Shown here: positions 18,304 to 29,391 of the stretch, one piece after another
Layout: each line of letters begins with the position of its first letter
Position numbering within the stretch: the first letter of the stretch is position 1
Origin: an uncultured Mailhella sp.
Lineage (GTDB): Bacteria > Desulfobacterota > Desulfovibrionia > Desulfovibrionales > Desulfovibrionaceae
Direction of reading: 5' to 3'
DNA length: 64,000 nucleotides
Assembly: GCF_944324615.1 (NCBI RefSeq)
Contig: NZ_CALUWY010000007.1
Coordinates: forward strand, 1-64,000
The notes under the pieces: generated by a model
What the model was told of the DNA's origin: nothing
The model's database searches: none
The model's input: the letters and a program-made list of their open reading frames with translations, nothing else
Made by a program: the position numbers and the translations under genes

Positions 18304-20724
18304 ATGTCCCTTCTGCCGCATTTTCCCGCACCTGCACGCCTGCCCGGCAGGACTGTTTCCGCCGCAGGCTTCGCCCTCGTCTTCGCCGCCGCCGTCTATT
18401 TCTTCGCCTGGAACTGGTACGGCCTGCCGGAGGCCGTCCGCTTCATCCTCACCGGAGGCACTTCGGCCCTGTGTCTTACGCTTTCCTTTCTTGCCGAACG
18501 CAGAGGCCGCCATCATGCCGCCTCCCTCGCCCTTCTGGGCACGGCGCTGTTCACCGGCATCTTCTGGGTCACCTTCGGGCAGATTTTCCAGAGCGGAGCC
18601 ACGGCGTGGGAACTGTGCCTCGTGTGGGCGGCGAGCGTCGTTCCGCTCTTTCTTCTGCGAAGAAGCGCCGCTTTATGGAACGTTCTCATCCTGCTGCTCT
18701 TCACGGCTTCCTGCATGCGGCCTTTCTCTCTGCTTCTCACCCGCCCCTGGGATTTCCACCTTCTGACGCCTCTCGTCACGGCCTCAGCAGGCTGTGCCCT
18801 CGCCCTTTTCCCGCCCCTGCGCCGCCGCTCGTCCTGCGGACTGAATGCATGGCTCGCCCTGCCGCTCACGCTGCTGACGGGTACGGCAACGGCACTGTGC
18901 GTTCAGCTCATTCTCTTTTTCCCCGACACCCCCGTCGGCCTGCCGGAACTTGCGGCAGGTCCTGCGGCCCTTGTGCTCATAGCAGCCTCTGCCCTGCGCT
19001 TCCGCCACACCCTTGCCCTGTGCGAAACAGCGCTCGCCCTCATCGTGCTTCTGAACGCCCTTCTCCTTCGCAGATTCGACCATCTCTCCTCTGCCGGGCT
19101 GGCACTTCTCCTCACCGCCGCCAATACCCTCTTCACCTTTCTTCTGGCCCTCGCCCTGCCCCGCCTCCGGCAAACGCTTCCCCGCAGTCCGCGCTCCTTC
19201 GGCCTTGTTTCCCTGGTTCCGTCCATCCTCGGGGGTTTTCTTGCCGCAATCTCCTTCATCTCGCTCATCACGCTCACGTTTCCGGACAATGCCCTTGTGC
19301 TGCACGCGGCAGGGCTTGCCTGCATGGCCTGCGGCATCATTCTCCGGCGTATGCGCCCAAAAAACGTTTTTCTCTCCGCGCTTTCCTCCGCACTTATCCT
19401 GGGCGGCGCCATGTGCTTCCATGTATCGCTGCTTGACTATGCCCTCCCCGTCATCATGGCTTCGATATGGGCGGCGGCCCTGTTCCTCTATCTGCTGATG
19501 GAAGACCCTGTTCTGCGCTTCTTCTCCATGTTCTGGGCGCTTGTCACCGGCATCGTTCTCCTGCCTCAGACCGTGCCCGAAGGCATGCCCCTGTACCTTC
19601 TTCTCGCTTTTCTTCTCTTCCTGCCCCTTGTTGCGGCCTCCCTCGGCCGTTTTCCCCGGGGGATGCTGCGCCCGGCCGCGCTTGCCTGCCTCTGCGTTCT
19701 TCCCGGACTGCCGCTGTCCATGCCTCATATCGCCTTTGAAGAAACAACGGAAAGAATACTCATCACCATTGCGGCGCTGAATCTCGGGCTTCTTCTCCTC
19801 AGGCTGCTTCTCCAGGGAAGCAACTCCTCCCGGCCCGGAAAAATCGCCCTCGGAATCGCGGCAATGCTGCCCGTCTGGTTCTTCAGCCCGCTGGAAAGCC
19901 TGTTTGCGCTGAACCTCATCCTTGCAGGCTCCGCCAGCGCCCGGAGCCGTGACGCCGGAAGCAAAGACACGCCCGCCCTCGACAGAACGCTCACAGGCAT
20001 GGGCATCTTTCTTCTTGCCGCAAGTCTCGTGCTCTTCTATTACGCCATCGACCACTACTTCCCGCTGGAAACCGTGGCCATGGCGTTTTTTAAAACCGGA
20101 ACGGATTTTCTGAACATGACCATGGCCGCAGGCATTCCCGGCTTCTGCCTGATCCTTGCGGGGATACCGATGGAGCGCCGCCCCCGGCCGGAAACACCCG
20201 AAAGACCGGAAACACCACAGGTCCCGCCCCTTCTGCGGCACGGTCTGCCCTTTGCCCTCGTCGCCGTTCTCATGACCGCCGTTGCCTGCACGGCCATCGT
20301 GGACAGAAAAAACCTGCTGAAGACCGGAGACGAAATCCTTCTTTCCCTCCGCCCCCGGGACCCGCGCGCCTTCATGATAGGCGACTACATGGACCTGACC
20401 TACGACATCGAACGATACTCCACGGTGGAAGGGCCGCTCTGCATGCCTCTTGCCGTCGACGAACTGGGTATCGCCCGCCCCATACCAGACCGCGTAAAAC
20501 AGGGCGACTGCTCGGGCGTACCTGCTCCCGCCGTACTTGTGGATGCCTCCGCCCACGGCTTTGCACGGCTTCGCCTGCCGCACCGCTTCTACTTCGAGCA
20601 GGGCCTTGCCCGGGTGTACGCCGACGCGGCCTTTGCCGTGCTGCGCTGCGACAGGAACAACCACTGCCTGCTGCAGGGCCTTGCCGATGCCGACCGGAGG
20701 CCCCTGCATCCGCCCAGAAAGTAA
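18304..20724 (+). CDS. DUF2157 / GDYXXLXY-domain integral membrane protein
   Basis: 806 residues, with about 20 hydrophobic segments. The N-terminal part (residues 15-150, LPEAVRFILTGGTSALCLTL, then GTALFTGIFWVTFGQIFQSG) matches the DUF2157 membrane module. The C-terminal soluble region carries GDYMDLTYDIERY at about 692, the signature of the GDYXXLXY domain, followed by a beta-rich stretch ending FAVLRCDRNNHCLLQGLAD. The two are often fused or adjacent in bacteria; function unknown. The ATG at 18304 has a CGGAG site; the upstream open frame has no membrane or family features. Confidence 0.82.
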   Translation: MSLLPHFPAPARLPGRTVSAAGFALVFAAAVYFFAWNWYGLPEAVRFILTGGTSALCLTLSFLAERRGRHHAASLALLGTALFTGIFWVTFGQIFQSGATAWELCLVWAASVVPLFLLRRSAALWNVLILLLFTASCMRPFSLLLTRPWDFHLLTPLVTASAGCALALFPPLRRRSSCGLNAWLALPLTLLTGTATALCVQLILFFPDTPVGLPELAAGPAALVLIAASALRFRHTLALCETALALIVLLNALLLRRFDHLSSAGLALLLTAANTLFTFLLALALPRLRQTLPRSPRSFGLVSLVPSILGGFLAAISFISLITLTFPDNALVLHAAGLACMACGIILRRMRPKNVFLSALSSALILGGAMCFHVSLLDYALPVIMASIWAAALFLYLLMEDPVLRFFSMFWALVTGIVLLPQTVPEGMPLYLLLAFLLFLPLVAASLGRFPRGMLRPAALACLCVLPGLPLSMPHIAFEETTERILITIAALNLGLLLLRLLLQGSNSSRPGKIALGIAAMLPVWFFSPLESLFALNLILAGSASARSRDAGSKDTPALDRTLTGMGIFLLAASLVLFYYAIDHYFPLETVAMAFFKTGTDFLNMTMAAGIPGFCLILAGIPMERRPRPETPERPETPQVPPLLRHGLPFALVAVLMTAVACTAIVDRKNLLKTGDEILLSLRPRDPRAFMIGDYMDLTYDIERYSTVEGPLCMPLAVDELGIARPIPDRVKQGDCSGVPAPAVLVDASAHGFARLRLPHRFYFEQGLARVYADAAFAVLRCDRNNHCLLQGLADADRRPLHPPRK

Positions 20725-20799
20725 CTTTTCCACGCTGTTCCGGAAAAAGTGCGCGTCCATCCTCCCTGCCACGGCGGAAGGGCTCTGCAGGCAGATGCG

Positions 20800-20829
20800 A
20801 AAAGCCCCGGAAGCTTCCGCTCCCGGGGC
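20800..20829 (-). terminator. Rho-independent terminator of the CAT-like gene
   Basis: On the minus strand GCCCCGG (20829-20823) pairs with CCGGGGC (20810-20804), followed by TTTTC. It lies about 50 bases after the stop of the acetyltransferase gene and also separates it from the convergent membrane-protein gene. Confidence 0.75.
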
Positions 20830-20880
20830 CAGAATACAGGAAAAACAGCTGCGCCGCCTTGAAGGAAAAAAGCCTCCCGC

Positions 20881-21546
20881 TCAGCTCAGATACCGTTCGG
20901 GGAAGGAGGCCATTTCCTGCATGTCGTTGATGAGACGGCAGGTATGGAAGCCGTCGGCCACGGAGTGATGCACGGAAACCGAAACCGGTATGACGATCTT
21001 TTCTCCGCGCGCCTCGTATTTGCCGAACTTGATGAGAGGGGAGAGAAAATTGCTCTCTGCGTAGGAATCCTGCGCAAAATGGGTGAAGGCCAGCCACGGA
21101 ACGCTGGACACGGGGCAGATATGAGGCGGCTGACCGTCCTTTGCCTTGAGGTGGCCCGTCACATGGCGGTAGCGTTCCATATCTTCCGTAACCATGGCGT
21201 AAAAGACGGAAAAATCCTCGGAATACTCGCTCCAGATATCGGTGAAGGTCTCGTTTTCCGGGTGAAACAGGGTATAGCAGGGCCACACCTCGTCCCAGAA
21301 GCCGAGTTCTCCGTGTTCATTGAAGGCCATGTGGAATTCCTTGTGCCGGTTCACCGCCCGCATGACGACATAGAGCATGGCAGGGAAGAATTTCAACCCT
21401 TTTTCCCGGCGGAGGGCCTGAAGCGCGCTGATGTCGAGGTCGGCCCCGATATTGTAGCGGCACTTGAGCGTATGGAAGTAGTGGTCGAAGTAACTGCTTC
21501 TTTCCCAGGTATCCCGGTCTATGACATGAAATGACGGCTTACCCAT
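20881..21546 (-). CDS. Chloramphenicol acetyltransferase (CatA)-family protein
   Basis: 221 residues, the usual CAT trimer subunit length. It begins MGKPSFHVIDRDTWERSSYF and has the family's RYNIGADLDIS, FHPENETFTDIWSEYSEDF and the catalytic VSVHHSVADGFHTCRLIND, where the second His of HHSVADG is the general base. CATs O-acetylate chloramphenicol using acetyl-CoA; chromosomal relatives may act on other substrates, so resistance should not be assumed. The ATG at 21546 has a GGAGAGG site. It lies 61 bases downstream of azlD on the same strand, possibly the last gene of the azlCD transcript. Confidence 0.85.
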   Translation of the reverse strand: MGKPSFHVIDRDTWERSSYFDHYFHTLKCRYNIGADLDISALQALRREKGLKFFPAMLYVVMRAVNRHKEFHMAFNEHGELGFWDEVWPCYTLFHPENETFTDIWSEYSEDFSVFYAMVTEDMERYRHVTGHLKAKDGQPPHICPVSSVPWLAFTHFAQDSYAESNFLSPLIKFGKYEARGEKIVIPVSVSVHHSVADGFHTCRLINDMQEMASFPERYLS

Positions 21547-21607
21547 GACGAGCCTCTCCGGTGCGCGTTTTTGAAGCGCGCTGTTTTCTTCCCCTCTTCC
21601 CGCTTTC

Positions 21608-21913
21608 TCAGCAGATGAACAGCTCCATGACGAACACCAGCACGCAGGCCGCCACGGCCACGCTGAACAGGCTTGCCCCGAACCAGGCGAGAACCACGGC
21701 CGCCACCAGTCCGGCAAAGCCGGAAATCTGACTGCCCGTCGCATCCAGTATGGCAGGAAAGGTCATCACCGACAAGGTGACATACGGAATATAGTACAGG
21801 AAGGAACGCACGGTGACGTTGTGGATTTCCCGCCGTATGAGGGTAAGCGGAAGCACGCGGATGAGATAGGTCACCACGGCCATCACGGCAATGTAGGCAT
21901 AGGCATCACGCAT
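21608..21913 (-). CDS. azlD: AzlD-family branched-chain amino-acid exporter small subunit
   Basis: 101 residues with about four hydrophobic segments (AYIAVMAVVTYLIRVLPLTL; FLYYIPYVTLSVMTFPAIL; GLVAAVVLAWFGASLFSVAV; ACVLVFVMELFIC). This matches AzlD/YgaH, the small partner of AzlC/YgaZ in branched-chain amino-acid export. The ATG at 21913 follows AAGGAG and overlaps the end of azlC by eight bases, so the subunits are translationally coupled. Confidence 0.9.
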   Translation of the reverse strand: MRDAYAYIAVMAVVTYLIRVLPLTLIRREIHNVTVRSFLYYIPYVTLSVMTFPAILDATGSQISGFAGLVAAVVLAWFGASLFSVAVAACVLVFVMELFIC

Positions 21914-22655
21914 GGTCGCTTTCTCCTTCCTCTTTCTTTCCGCCGCCGGCAAGCCCCTTGTCCACAGGGAAAAGCACGGCCGCCACGCCGGAAATGAGCA
22001 CCGTGAGAATGATGATCTTCATGCCGCCGGAAATGCCGTCGAACAGGGGAAGCCGTGCGAAAATCCAGCTCATGGCCATGGATACGAGAATGAGCGCGGC
22101 AAGCAGGCGGTCCTTGCGGGCCGGGGGCACGATGATGGCGATGAACATGCCGTACAAAGCCACGCTGAGCGCCACCACGATGCGGGCGGGCAGAACATTG
22201 CCGAGCACCACGCCGAGCAGCGTGCCCAGAGCCCATGCGGGAGAAGCGATGCAGATGGCCCCGTAGGTATAGAAGGGGTCCAGCCTGCCGGGTACGTTCA
22301 CGGAAATGCCGAAGATTTCATCCGTCACCCCGTACCCCACCAGAAGGCGGTGATACATGGGCGTATCCGGCGCCATTTTCTGGGAAAGCGAGCACGACAT
22401 GAGCATGTAGCGCAGGTTGATGACCAGCTGGGAAAGGGCCATTTCCCAGTAGGAGGCCCCGGCCGCCATGATGCCGAGCGCGGCGAATTCCCCGGCGGAG
22501 GTGAGATTGGTAAAGCTCATCACCGTGGAATGCAGCGCGGAAAGTCCGATATTGCGGCACGCTATGCCCAGCGTGAACGACACGGCGAAATACCCCAGCG
22601 CAATGGGAATGCCGTCGCGCATTCCGTCCAGAAAATTCTTCTTGTGATCTGCCAT
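21906..22655 (-). CDS. azlC: AzlC/YgaZ-family branched-chain amino-acid exporter large subunit
   Basis: 249 residues, about seven membrane segments. Family features include RDGIPIALGYFAVSFTLGIA (residues 12-31), TSAGEFAALGIMAAGASYWE and LRYMLMSCSLSQKM (about 82-95). With AzlD it forms an inner-membrane exporter for valine or other branched-chain amino acids. No strong ribosome site precedes the ATG at 22655, although it begins the family N-terminus. No Lrp-type regulator gene is adjacent. Confidence 0.92.
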   Translation of the reverse strand: MADHKKNFLDGMRDGIPIALGYFAVSFTLGIACRNIGLSALHSTVMSFTNLTSAGEFAALGIMAAGASYWEMALSQLVINLRYMLMSCSLSQKMAPDTPMYHRLLVGYGVTDEIFGISVNVPGRLDPFYTYGAICIASPAWALGTLLGVVLGNVLPARIVVALSVALYGMFIAIIVPPARKDRLLAALILVSMAMSWIFARLPLFDGISGGMKIIILTVLISGVAAVLFPVDKGLAGGGKKEEGESDHA

Positions 22656-22786
22656 GGAATGATATGCCCCGAACCTTTAAAAATACCGTTTTTTTCAGGG
22701 GGGCGCAACGGAACAGGACCGCACGCCCCCGAACCCTTCAACGTTCTGCAGAAGAAGGAGCCTTTTCTCCCTGCCTGAACATGCCG

Positions 22787-22824
22787 AAAAAAGCCCCGGG
22801 CGCGGCGCATCTCTTCCGCCCGCA
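22787..22824 (-). terminator. Possible terminator downstream of uvrB
   Basis: On the minus strand a GC-rich, imperfect hairpin (22824-22793) ends in GGGGC and runs into six T residues (22792-22787). About 60 bases after the uvrB stop. The stem is irregular. The rest of 22656-22884 holds a GC-rich repeat (GGGGGCG / CGCCCCC near 22697-22728) and no gene. Confidence 0.4.
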
Positions 22825-22884
22825 CGCCTGCGTACCTTCTTCAGAGCCTGCCCGCGCCCGTTGCACGGCACGCGAAAGCCGGGG

Positions 22885-24951
<2,067 letters not shown>

Positions 24952-25172
24952 GGCTCGCTCGCGGTAAGGGGAAAAAGGACGCGGGCGCCCCTGCGCCGCG
25001 CAAGGCGCATTGTGCCTTAACAAAGGAATTTTTCAAGGGGAAGATTCCCCGGAAAAATGCGCCTCTCCCCTCCGAAGACGCGCAAAAACAAGGCCGCGGA
25101 AGGAATGCCTCGCCGCGTCAGCGCGCCTGACTCACGCATGCAGAAAACACAAGGCAGCCGCAGGGCGCCTTT

Positions 25173-25697
25173 TCAGACACGGCACCCTGCGCCGCAGAAC
25201 GCCGCCTCTCCGCCCCGGACAGGAAAAAGAGCCTCACGCACGCAGCGTTCCGCACGGCAGAAATCCTGCTCATCGGGATGAGTGGACGCCAGGCGTATGC
25301 GTGCCATGCGTTCCGGCGTATTCGGATGCGCGCTTTTTTTGAGCTGCTGCTCATCCATCCTGCCCCGGCAGAAGAAATGCCCGAGCACGCGGCATCCGCC
25401 CCTTTCCAGAAGGGCGCGGGCGCGTTCCGCACAGCGCTCTGCATGGGGAGAATCCGGCCCGGCCACCATGGTGCCGAAAAAAAACACGTCTTTTTCCCGC
25501 AGGCGGCTCATGAAGGCCGCCATGGCGGCGTCAGGTCCGCCGCGCCAGGTCCAGAAGCCCAGAATGAAACAGTCGTAACCGGCAGAGGGGGCTTCCTCCA
25601 CACGAAACAGCGGAAGCTCCAGCCCCTCGGCAAGGCGCTCCCCCACGGCGCGGGTGTTTCCCGTACGGGAAGAATACACTATGCAGGTCCGCATCAT
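25173..25697 (-). CDS. Flavodoxin-like protein coupled to a Crp/Fnr regulator
   Basis: 174 residues. The N-terminus CIVYSSRTGNTRAVGERLAE is the FMN phosphate-binding loop of flavodoxins, followed by GYDCFILGFWTWRGGPD and DVFFFGTMVAGPDSPHAE (about residues 40-85), so the flavodoxin fold is clear. The C-terminal part has several cysteines (GHFFCRGRMDE, DFCRAERC, FCGAGCRV). The message has GGAGGAATGATG: the second ATG (25694) has better spacing to the ribosome site. The stop TGA of the upstream regulator lies inside ATGATG, so the two are translationally coupled. Likely an electron carrier under or alongside the regulator. Confidence 0.85.
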   Translation of the reverse strand: MMRTCIVYSSRTGNTRAVGERLAEGLELPLFRVEEAPSAGYDCFILGFWTWRGGPDAAMAAFMSRLREKDVFFFGTMVAGPDSPHAERCAERARALLERGGCRVLGHFFCRGRMDEQQLKKSAHPNTPERMARIRLASTHPDEQDFCRAERCVREALFPVRGGEAAFCGAGCRV

Positions 25698-26386
25698 TCC
25701 TCCATAAGACAGCGCCGCAGCGCCGCTTCATCCGTAAGCACAATGGTCCGGCGTTCCAGCCGTATCATCCCTTCCTGGGCGAAACGGCTGAGCTGACGGC
25801 TCAGACTCTCGCGCGAAAGGCCGAGGAGCCCGGCCAGCACCTCGCGCGTGATGACATCTTCCAGGACCGTGCTTTTCTCCACGCGGGCCTTGTGCAGAAG
25901 CCAGCCCGCCACACGGCGGCGCACTGAAATTTTTCCCTGCGATACCGCAATCTTATTGATGAACATGCGCTGCCGCACGGCAAGGGCCCGCATGACGCGC
26001 TGGGCAAGACCCATATTTTCCGCAAGCAGCGCGCGAAACACCCTGTTCTCCATGCCGAGAACCTCGCAGGGGGAAAGTGTCCGGGCGGAAAGAAAGGCCG
26101 CTCCTCCGCCGAGCACGCCGTACAGGTCGAGAAAATGCCCCGGCCGCACCACATGCAGCACAGTGTTCTTTCCCGCCATGGAACCCTTCAGAAGTTCCAC
26201 ATGGCCGGAGACCAGCCAGCAGGTCACGGTCGAGCATCCCCCCTCGACGCATATCCATTCCCCTTTGGCATACGAAGACATACGCGCGGCGGAGGCGAGC
26301 CGCTCCGTCTCCTGCACGCTCAGCTCCGGAAAACACGCGCCCAGTCTCTCCCGCATGTCGCGGAAAGCCTCTCCACTCTCCACCAT
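25694..26386 (-). CDS. Crp/Fnr-family transcriptional regulator
   Basis: 230 residues: cyclic-nucleotide-binding-like beta-barrel (residues 20-130, SYAKGEWICVEGGCSTVTCW, GHFLDLYGVLGGG), a dimerisation helix, and a C-terminal winged helix with ITREVLAGLLGLSRESLSRQ (about 180-200). It lacks the N-terminal four-cysteine pattern of FNR, so oxygen sensing by an iron-sulfur cluster is not indicated; the ligand is unknown. The ATG at 26386 is preceded by AGGAG; the open frame runs upstream to 26656 without family features. It overlaps the flavodoxin gene start, pointing to a shared redox or stress function. Confidence 0.85.
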   Translation of the reverse strand: MVESGEAFRDMRERLGACFPELSVQETERLASAARMSSYAKGEWICVEGGCSTVTCWLVSGHVELLKGSMAGKNTVLHVVRPGHFLDLYGVLGGGAAFLSARTLSPCEVLGMENRVFRALLAENMGLAQRVMRALAVRQRMFINKIAVSQGKISVRRRVAGWLLHKARVEKSTVLEDVITREVLAGLLGLSRESLSRQLSRFAQEGMIRLERRTIVLTDEAALRRCLMEE

Positions 26387-26724
26387 AGTCCGCTCCTGCT
26401 GCAGGCATTCCGGAATTCTCTCCCGGAACCCTCTCCCTGGCTTTCTCCCGCGCGCGGATCTCCCCCGAAAACAGGCAGGTTCGGAAGCCGCTCCGCCCGC
26501 ATACCGCCGGCAAGACGCCGTTTTGCTCCGCGGGCCGTCGCCCGCTCTCCCCCGGAACAGGAACGTTCCCCCTGCCAGAAGGCCGCTCCCGGATTCCGCA
26601 AGGCATGATAAAAATATTTCCGGGCCGAAACCATGACCGTGATCACATTCCGGCACAGCGAAGCTTCCGGCAGAAACAGCGGAAAATGCCGCAGGCGATA
26701 CCCTGCACGGCTTTTAAAAAGAAA
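26387..26724. other. Intergenic region between the regulator and rpsT
   Basis: About 340 bases between the Crp/Fnr gene and the rpsT terminator. It should hold the regulator's promoter (minus strand); bases 26600-26630 are relatively AT-rich. I see no gene and no clear symmetric operator. Confidence 0.4.
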
Positions 26725-26770
26725 AAACACCAAAAGGGAGGAAGCTTGCGCTTTCTCCCTTCCGGTGTTT
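26722..26770 (-). terminator. Rho-independent terminator of rpsT
   Basis: On the minus strand AAACACC (26725-26731 complement) pairs with its partner at 26764-26770, with a long imperfect inner stem around an AAGGGAG / CTCCCTT core and a GCAA-type loop; it runs into TTTTTTC. About 17 bases after the rpsT stop. Confidence 0.9.
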
Positions 26771-26786
26771 CCTGAGAAACGGAAAT

Positions 26787-27053
26787 TTAGGCGTCCAGAG
26801 CGTTGACGGCCTTGGTCAGGCGGGAAACCTTGCGGGCAGCGTTCTTCCAGTGAATGACGCCCTTGCCGGCGATCTTGGACACGGTGGAAGTAGCGGTCTT
26901 CAGGGCTTCTTCAGCGGCGACCTTGTCGTTCTTCTGAATAGCGGCGCGCACGGCCTTCACCACGTTCTTGATGCGGGTACGGGCGGCGCGGTTGCGGGCG
27001 TTGCGCTTGACACTCTGCTTTTGGCGCTTGATGGCGGAAGCATGATTAGCCAC
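26787..27053 (-). CDS. rpsT: Ribosomal protein S20
   Basis: Small-subunit primary 16S-binding protein, 88 residues, standard length. It starts [35 protein letters not shown] and ends [13 protein letters not shown], with the expected lysine/arginine richness. The initiation codon is GTG (27051-27053), preceded by GGAGGA; an unusual start for S20 is known from E. coli, where it reduces translation and allows autogenous control, so a similar effect is possible here. Monocistronic with its own terminator. Confidence 0.97.
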   Translation of the reverse strand: MANHASAIKRQKQSVKRNARNRAARTRIKNVVKAVRAAIQKNDKVAAEEALKTATSTVSKIAGKGVIHWKNAARKVSRLTKAVNALDA

Positions 27054-27291
27054 GGGGAATCCTCCAGAATGATGGCCCCTCTCGGGGCGTGATGCGATAC
27101 ATTGTCGGGCGGCACAAAAGGAGCCGCCCGTTATTGCCGGAACGGTTATTCTTATGCGCCTTGACGCATTCTGTCAAGAGGAGCTCACGCTCCTCGCAAA
27201 ACAGACTGCATTTGCCGCCCGGAAACGGAAAAAAACGGCCTTTTCCGTCTCCTGGCGAACCCTCGCCTCAGAAAGGCGTTTCCAAAAAACG

Positions 27292-29388
27292 TTACATCTG
27301 CAGGGCCGAGAAATCGGCCAGTTTTCCCATGCGGGAAAGCAGCACCTGCAGAAGGCCCAGACGGTTGGCGCGGAGCTTCTCGTCTTCGGCCATGACCATG
27401 ACGCCGTTGAAGAAGGCGTCCACAGTGGGACGCACGCCGTCCATGAGCGCCAGAAGCTCGTCGAAGCGATCCTGCGCCCACAGTTCGTCAAACTTTGCGG
27501 TCATGACGTCCAGAGCGTCGGCAAGGGCCTTTTCCGGCTCTTCCATGAGCAGCTCACGGGAGAAGGTGCTCGGAGCGCCCGCACCCTGCTTGCGCAGGAT
27601 GTTGGCCACACGCTTGAAGGTCTGTGCGTTGTCGGCAAAGCCGGGCTTCCCGCTTTCCGCCACCAGCGCGGCAAGGCGGCGGGAGGCGGCCCACACGTCG
27701 CTGCAGCCGGCGTTCATCACCGCTTCCACCAGCAGGGTGTCGTTGCCCTGAGTCAGGAAGAGGTTCTTCACACGGCCGGCAAAGAACTCATTGAGCTTCG
27801 CAAGGGCTTCGGGCTTTTCCAGCTTCCAGCGGATGTCGTCGCTGTACAGGGACTGCGCCTTGGCGAAGAATTCCTCCACCGGGATGCGGTAGCCCTTTTC
27901 CATGAGAATACGCGCGATGCCCAGCGCGCAGCGGCGGAGGGCAAAGGGGTCGGCCGCGCCCGTGGGGATGTTCCCCAGGCCGAAGCAGCCCACCAGCGTA
28001 TCGGCCTTGTCGGCCATGGAAAGCAGCGCGCCGAGATCCGTGGCGGGCACGGGGGTATCCGGGCCCGCAGGCAGGTACTGTTCGGCAATGGCATCGGCGG
28101 CGGCGCCGTCAAGGCCCATCTTGTGCCCGTAAATACCGCCCATGATGCCCTGAAGCGTGTCGAACTCGCCCACCATCTGGGAAACAAGGTCGGCCTTGGC
28201 GCAGCGTCCGGCCACGGCGGCGGATTCGGGGTTCACCGAAGCTGCGCCCTTCACGCCGGGATGCCCGGCAAGCCAGCGGCACAGTTCGGAAAGACGGCGG
28301 CATTTGTCGCCCATGGAGCCCAGAGGTCCGAGGAAGATGACATGGTCGAGCTTTTCCTTCCACACCTCGAAGGAAGCCTTCATGTCGGTGTTCCAGTAGA
28401 AGCGGGCGTCTTCCAGGCGGGCGCGCAGCACGCGTTCCCAGCCCTTCTTCACAAGTTCGGGCTCCAGAGAGTCCACGTTGGACACGGTAAGGAAGTGCGG
28501 CAGAAGCGTGCCGTCCTCACTCGCCACGCCGAAGCTCTTCTGATGCGTTTCCATGCTGGTCAGAAGCACGATGGCGGGAAGTTCGAGGAAGGAGGGATCG
28601 AAATCCCCCAGAATGGGCACGGGATGCTCGCTCAGGCCCTGCACTTCGTCCAGCAGGCCTTCCTTCCACAGGATGTGGCCGTTCACGGAAGCGGCAAGTC
28701 TGTTGCCGCCCTCCACCACGATACGGCGGCGCTCCGCGCCGGAAACGACGACACCGCACTTTTCCGCAAGCACGGCATCGAAGTCATCGGCACAGGCCAC
28801 TTCAAAGGGACCCTTGCCGTGCACGCGATGACCGGTGGTCATGCGGCCGGAAGCGACATCCGCCACGGTGAAGGGCACCACATCCGCATCCATGAGCGCC
28901 ACGACCCAGCGCAGCGGACGGGCAAAGAGAAAATGGCTCTCCCCCCAGTGCATGCGCTTGGGGAAGGGAAGCGCGGCGATGATGGCAGGCGCAGCCCCGG
29001 CAATGATGGAGGAGGCGGAAACGCCGCCCACGGTCTTGCGGACGGCCACATACACGCCCTTGGGCGTTTCCTGGCGGAAGAGGTCGGCCACCTCCACCCC
29101 CTGGCCCCGGGCGAAGCCCATGGCGGCCTTGGTGGGATTGCCTTCCGCATCATAGGCGGCCTTCAGCGAAGGGCCGAGGGCCACTTCCTCACGCACGGGG
29201 GTGGAGGAAAGCAGATTGCGGGCATGAAGCACGGCGCGGCGGGGCGTGGTGTCCACGGTAAGCTCGTCAAAGGTCAGGCCGTGTTCCGCAAAAAGGGCGG
29301 AAAAACGATCATGCAGCTCGCGCTCCAGAGAGGCGAGGAAACGGGCGGGCAGTTCTTCCACGCCGATTTCAAGAACAAAATGACTCAT
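27292..29388 (-). CDS. glyS: Glycyl-tRNA synthetase beta subunit
   Basis: Tetrameric (alpha2beta2) bacterial-type GlyRS subunit, 698 residues. It begins MSHFVLEIGVEELPARFLAS; HGLTFDELTVDTTPRRAVLH and FLTVSNVD are visible, with an HD-like region around LSELCRWLAGHPGVKG and a C-terminal anticodon-binding part. It attaches glycine to tRNA-Gly with GlyQ. The ATG lies three bases after the glyQ stop. Last gene of the mfd-to-glyS operon. Confidence 0.97.
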   Translation of the reverse strand: MSHFVLEIGVEELPARFLASLERELHDRFSALFAEHGLTFDELTVDTTPRRAVLHARNLLSSTPVREEVALGPSLKAAYDAEGNPTKAAMGFARGQGVEVADLFRQETPKGVYVAVRKTVGGVSASSIIAGAAPAIIAALPFPKRMHWGESHFLFARPLRWVVALMDADVVPFTVADVASGRMTTGHRVHGKGPFEVACADDFDAVLAEKCGVVVSGAERRRIVVEGGNRLAASVNGHILWKEGLLDEVQGLSEHPVPILGDFDPSFLELPAIVLLTSMETHQKSFGVASEDGTLLPHFLTVSNVDSLEPELVKKGWERVLRARLEDARFYWNTDMKASFEVWKEKLDHVIFLGPLGSMGDKCRRLSELCRWLAGHPGVKGAASVNPESAAVAGRCAKADLVSQMVGEFDTLQGIMGGIYGHKMGLDGAAADAIAEQYLPAGPDTPVPATDLGALLSMADKADTLVGCFGLGNIPTGAADPFALRRCALGIARILMEKGYRIPVEEFFAKAQSLYSDDIRWKLEKPEALAKLNEFFAGRVKNLFLTQGNDTLLVEAVMNAGCSDVWAASRRLAALVAESGKPGFADNAQTFKRVANILRKQGAGAPSTFSRELLMEEPEKALADALDVMTAKFDELWAQDRFDELLALMDGVRPTVDAFFNGVMVMAEDEKLRANRLGLLQVLLSRMGKLADFSALQM

Positions 29389-29391
29389 GGT

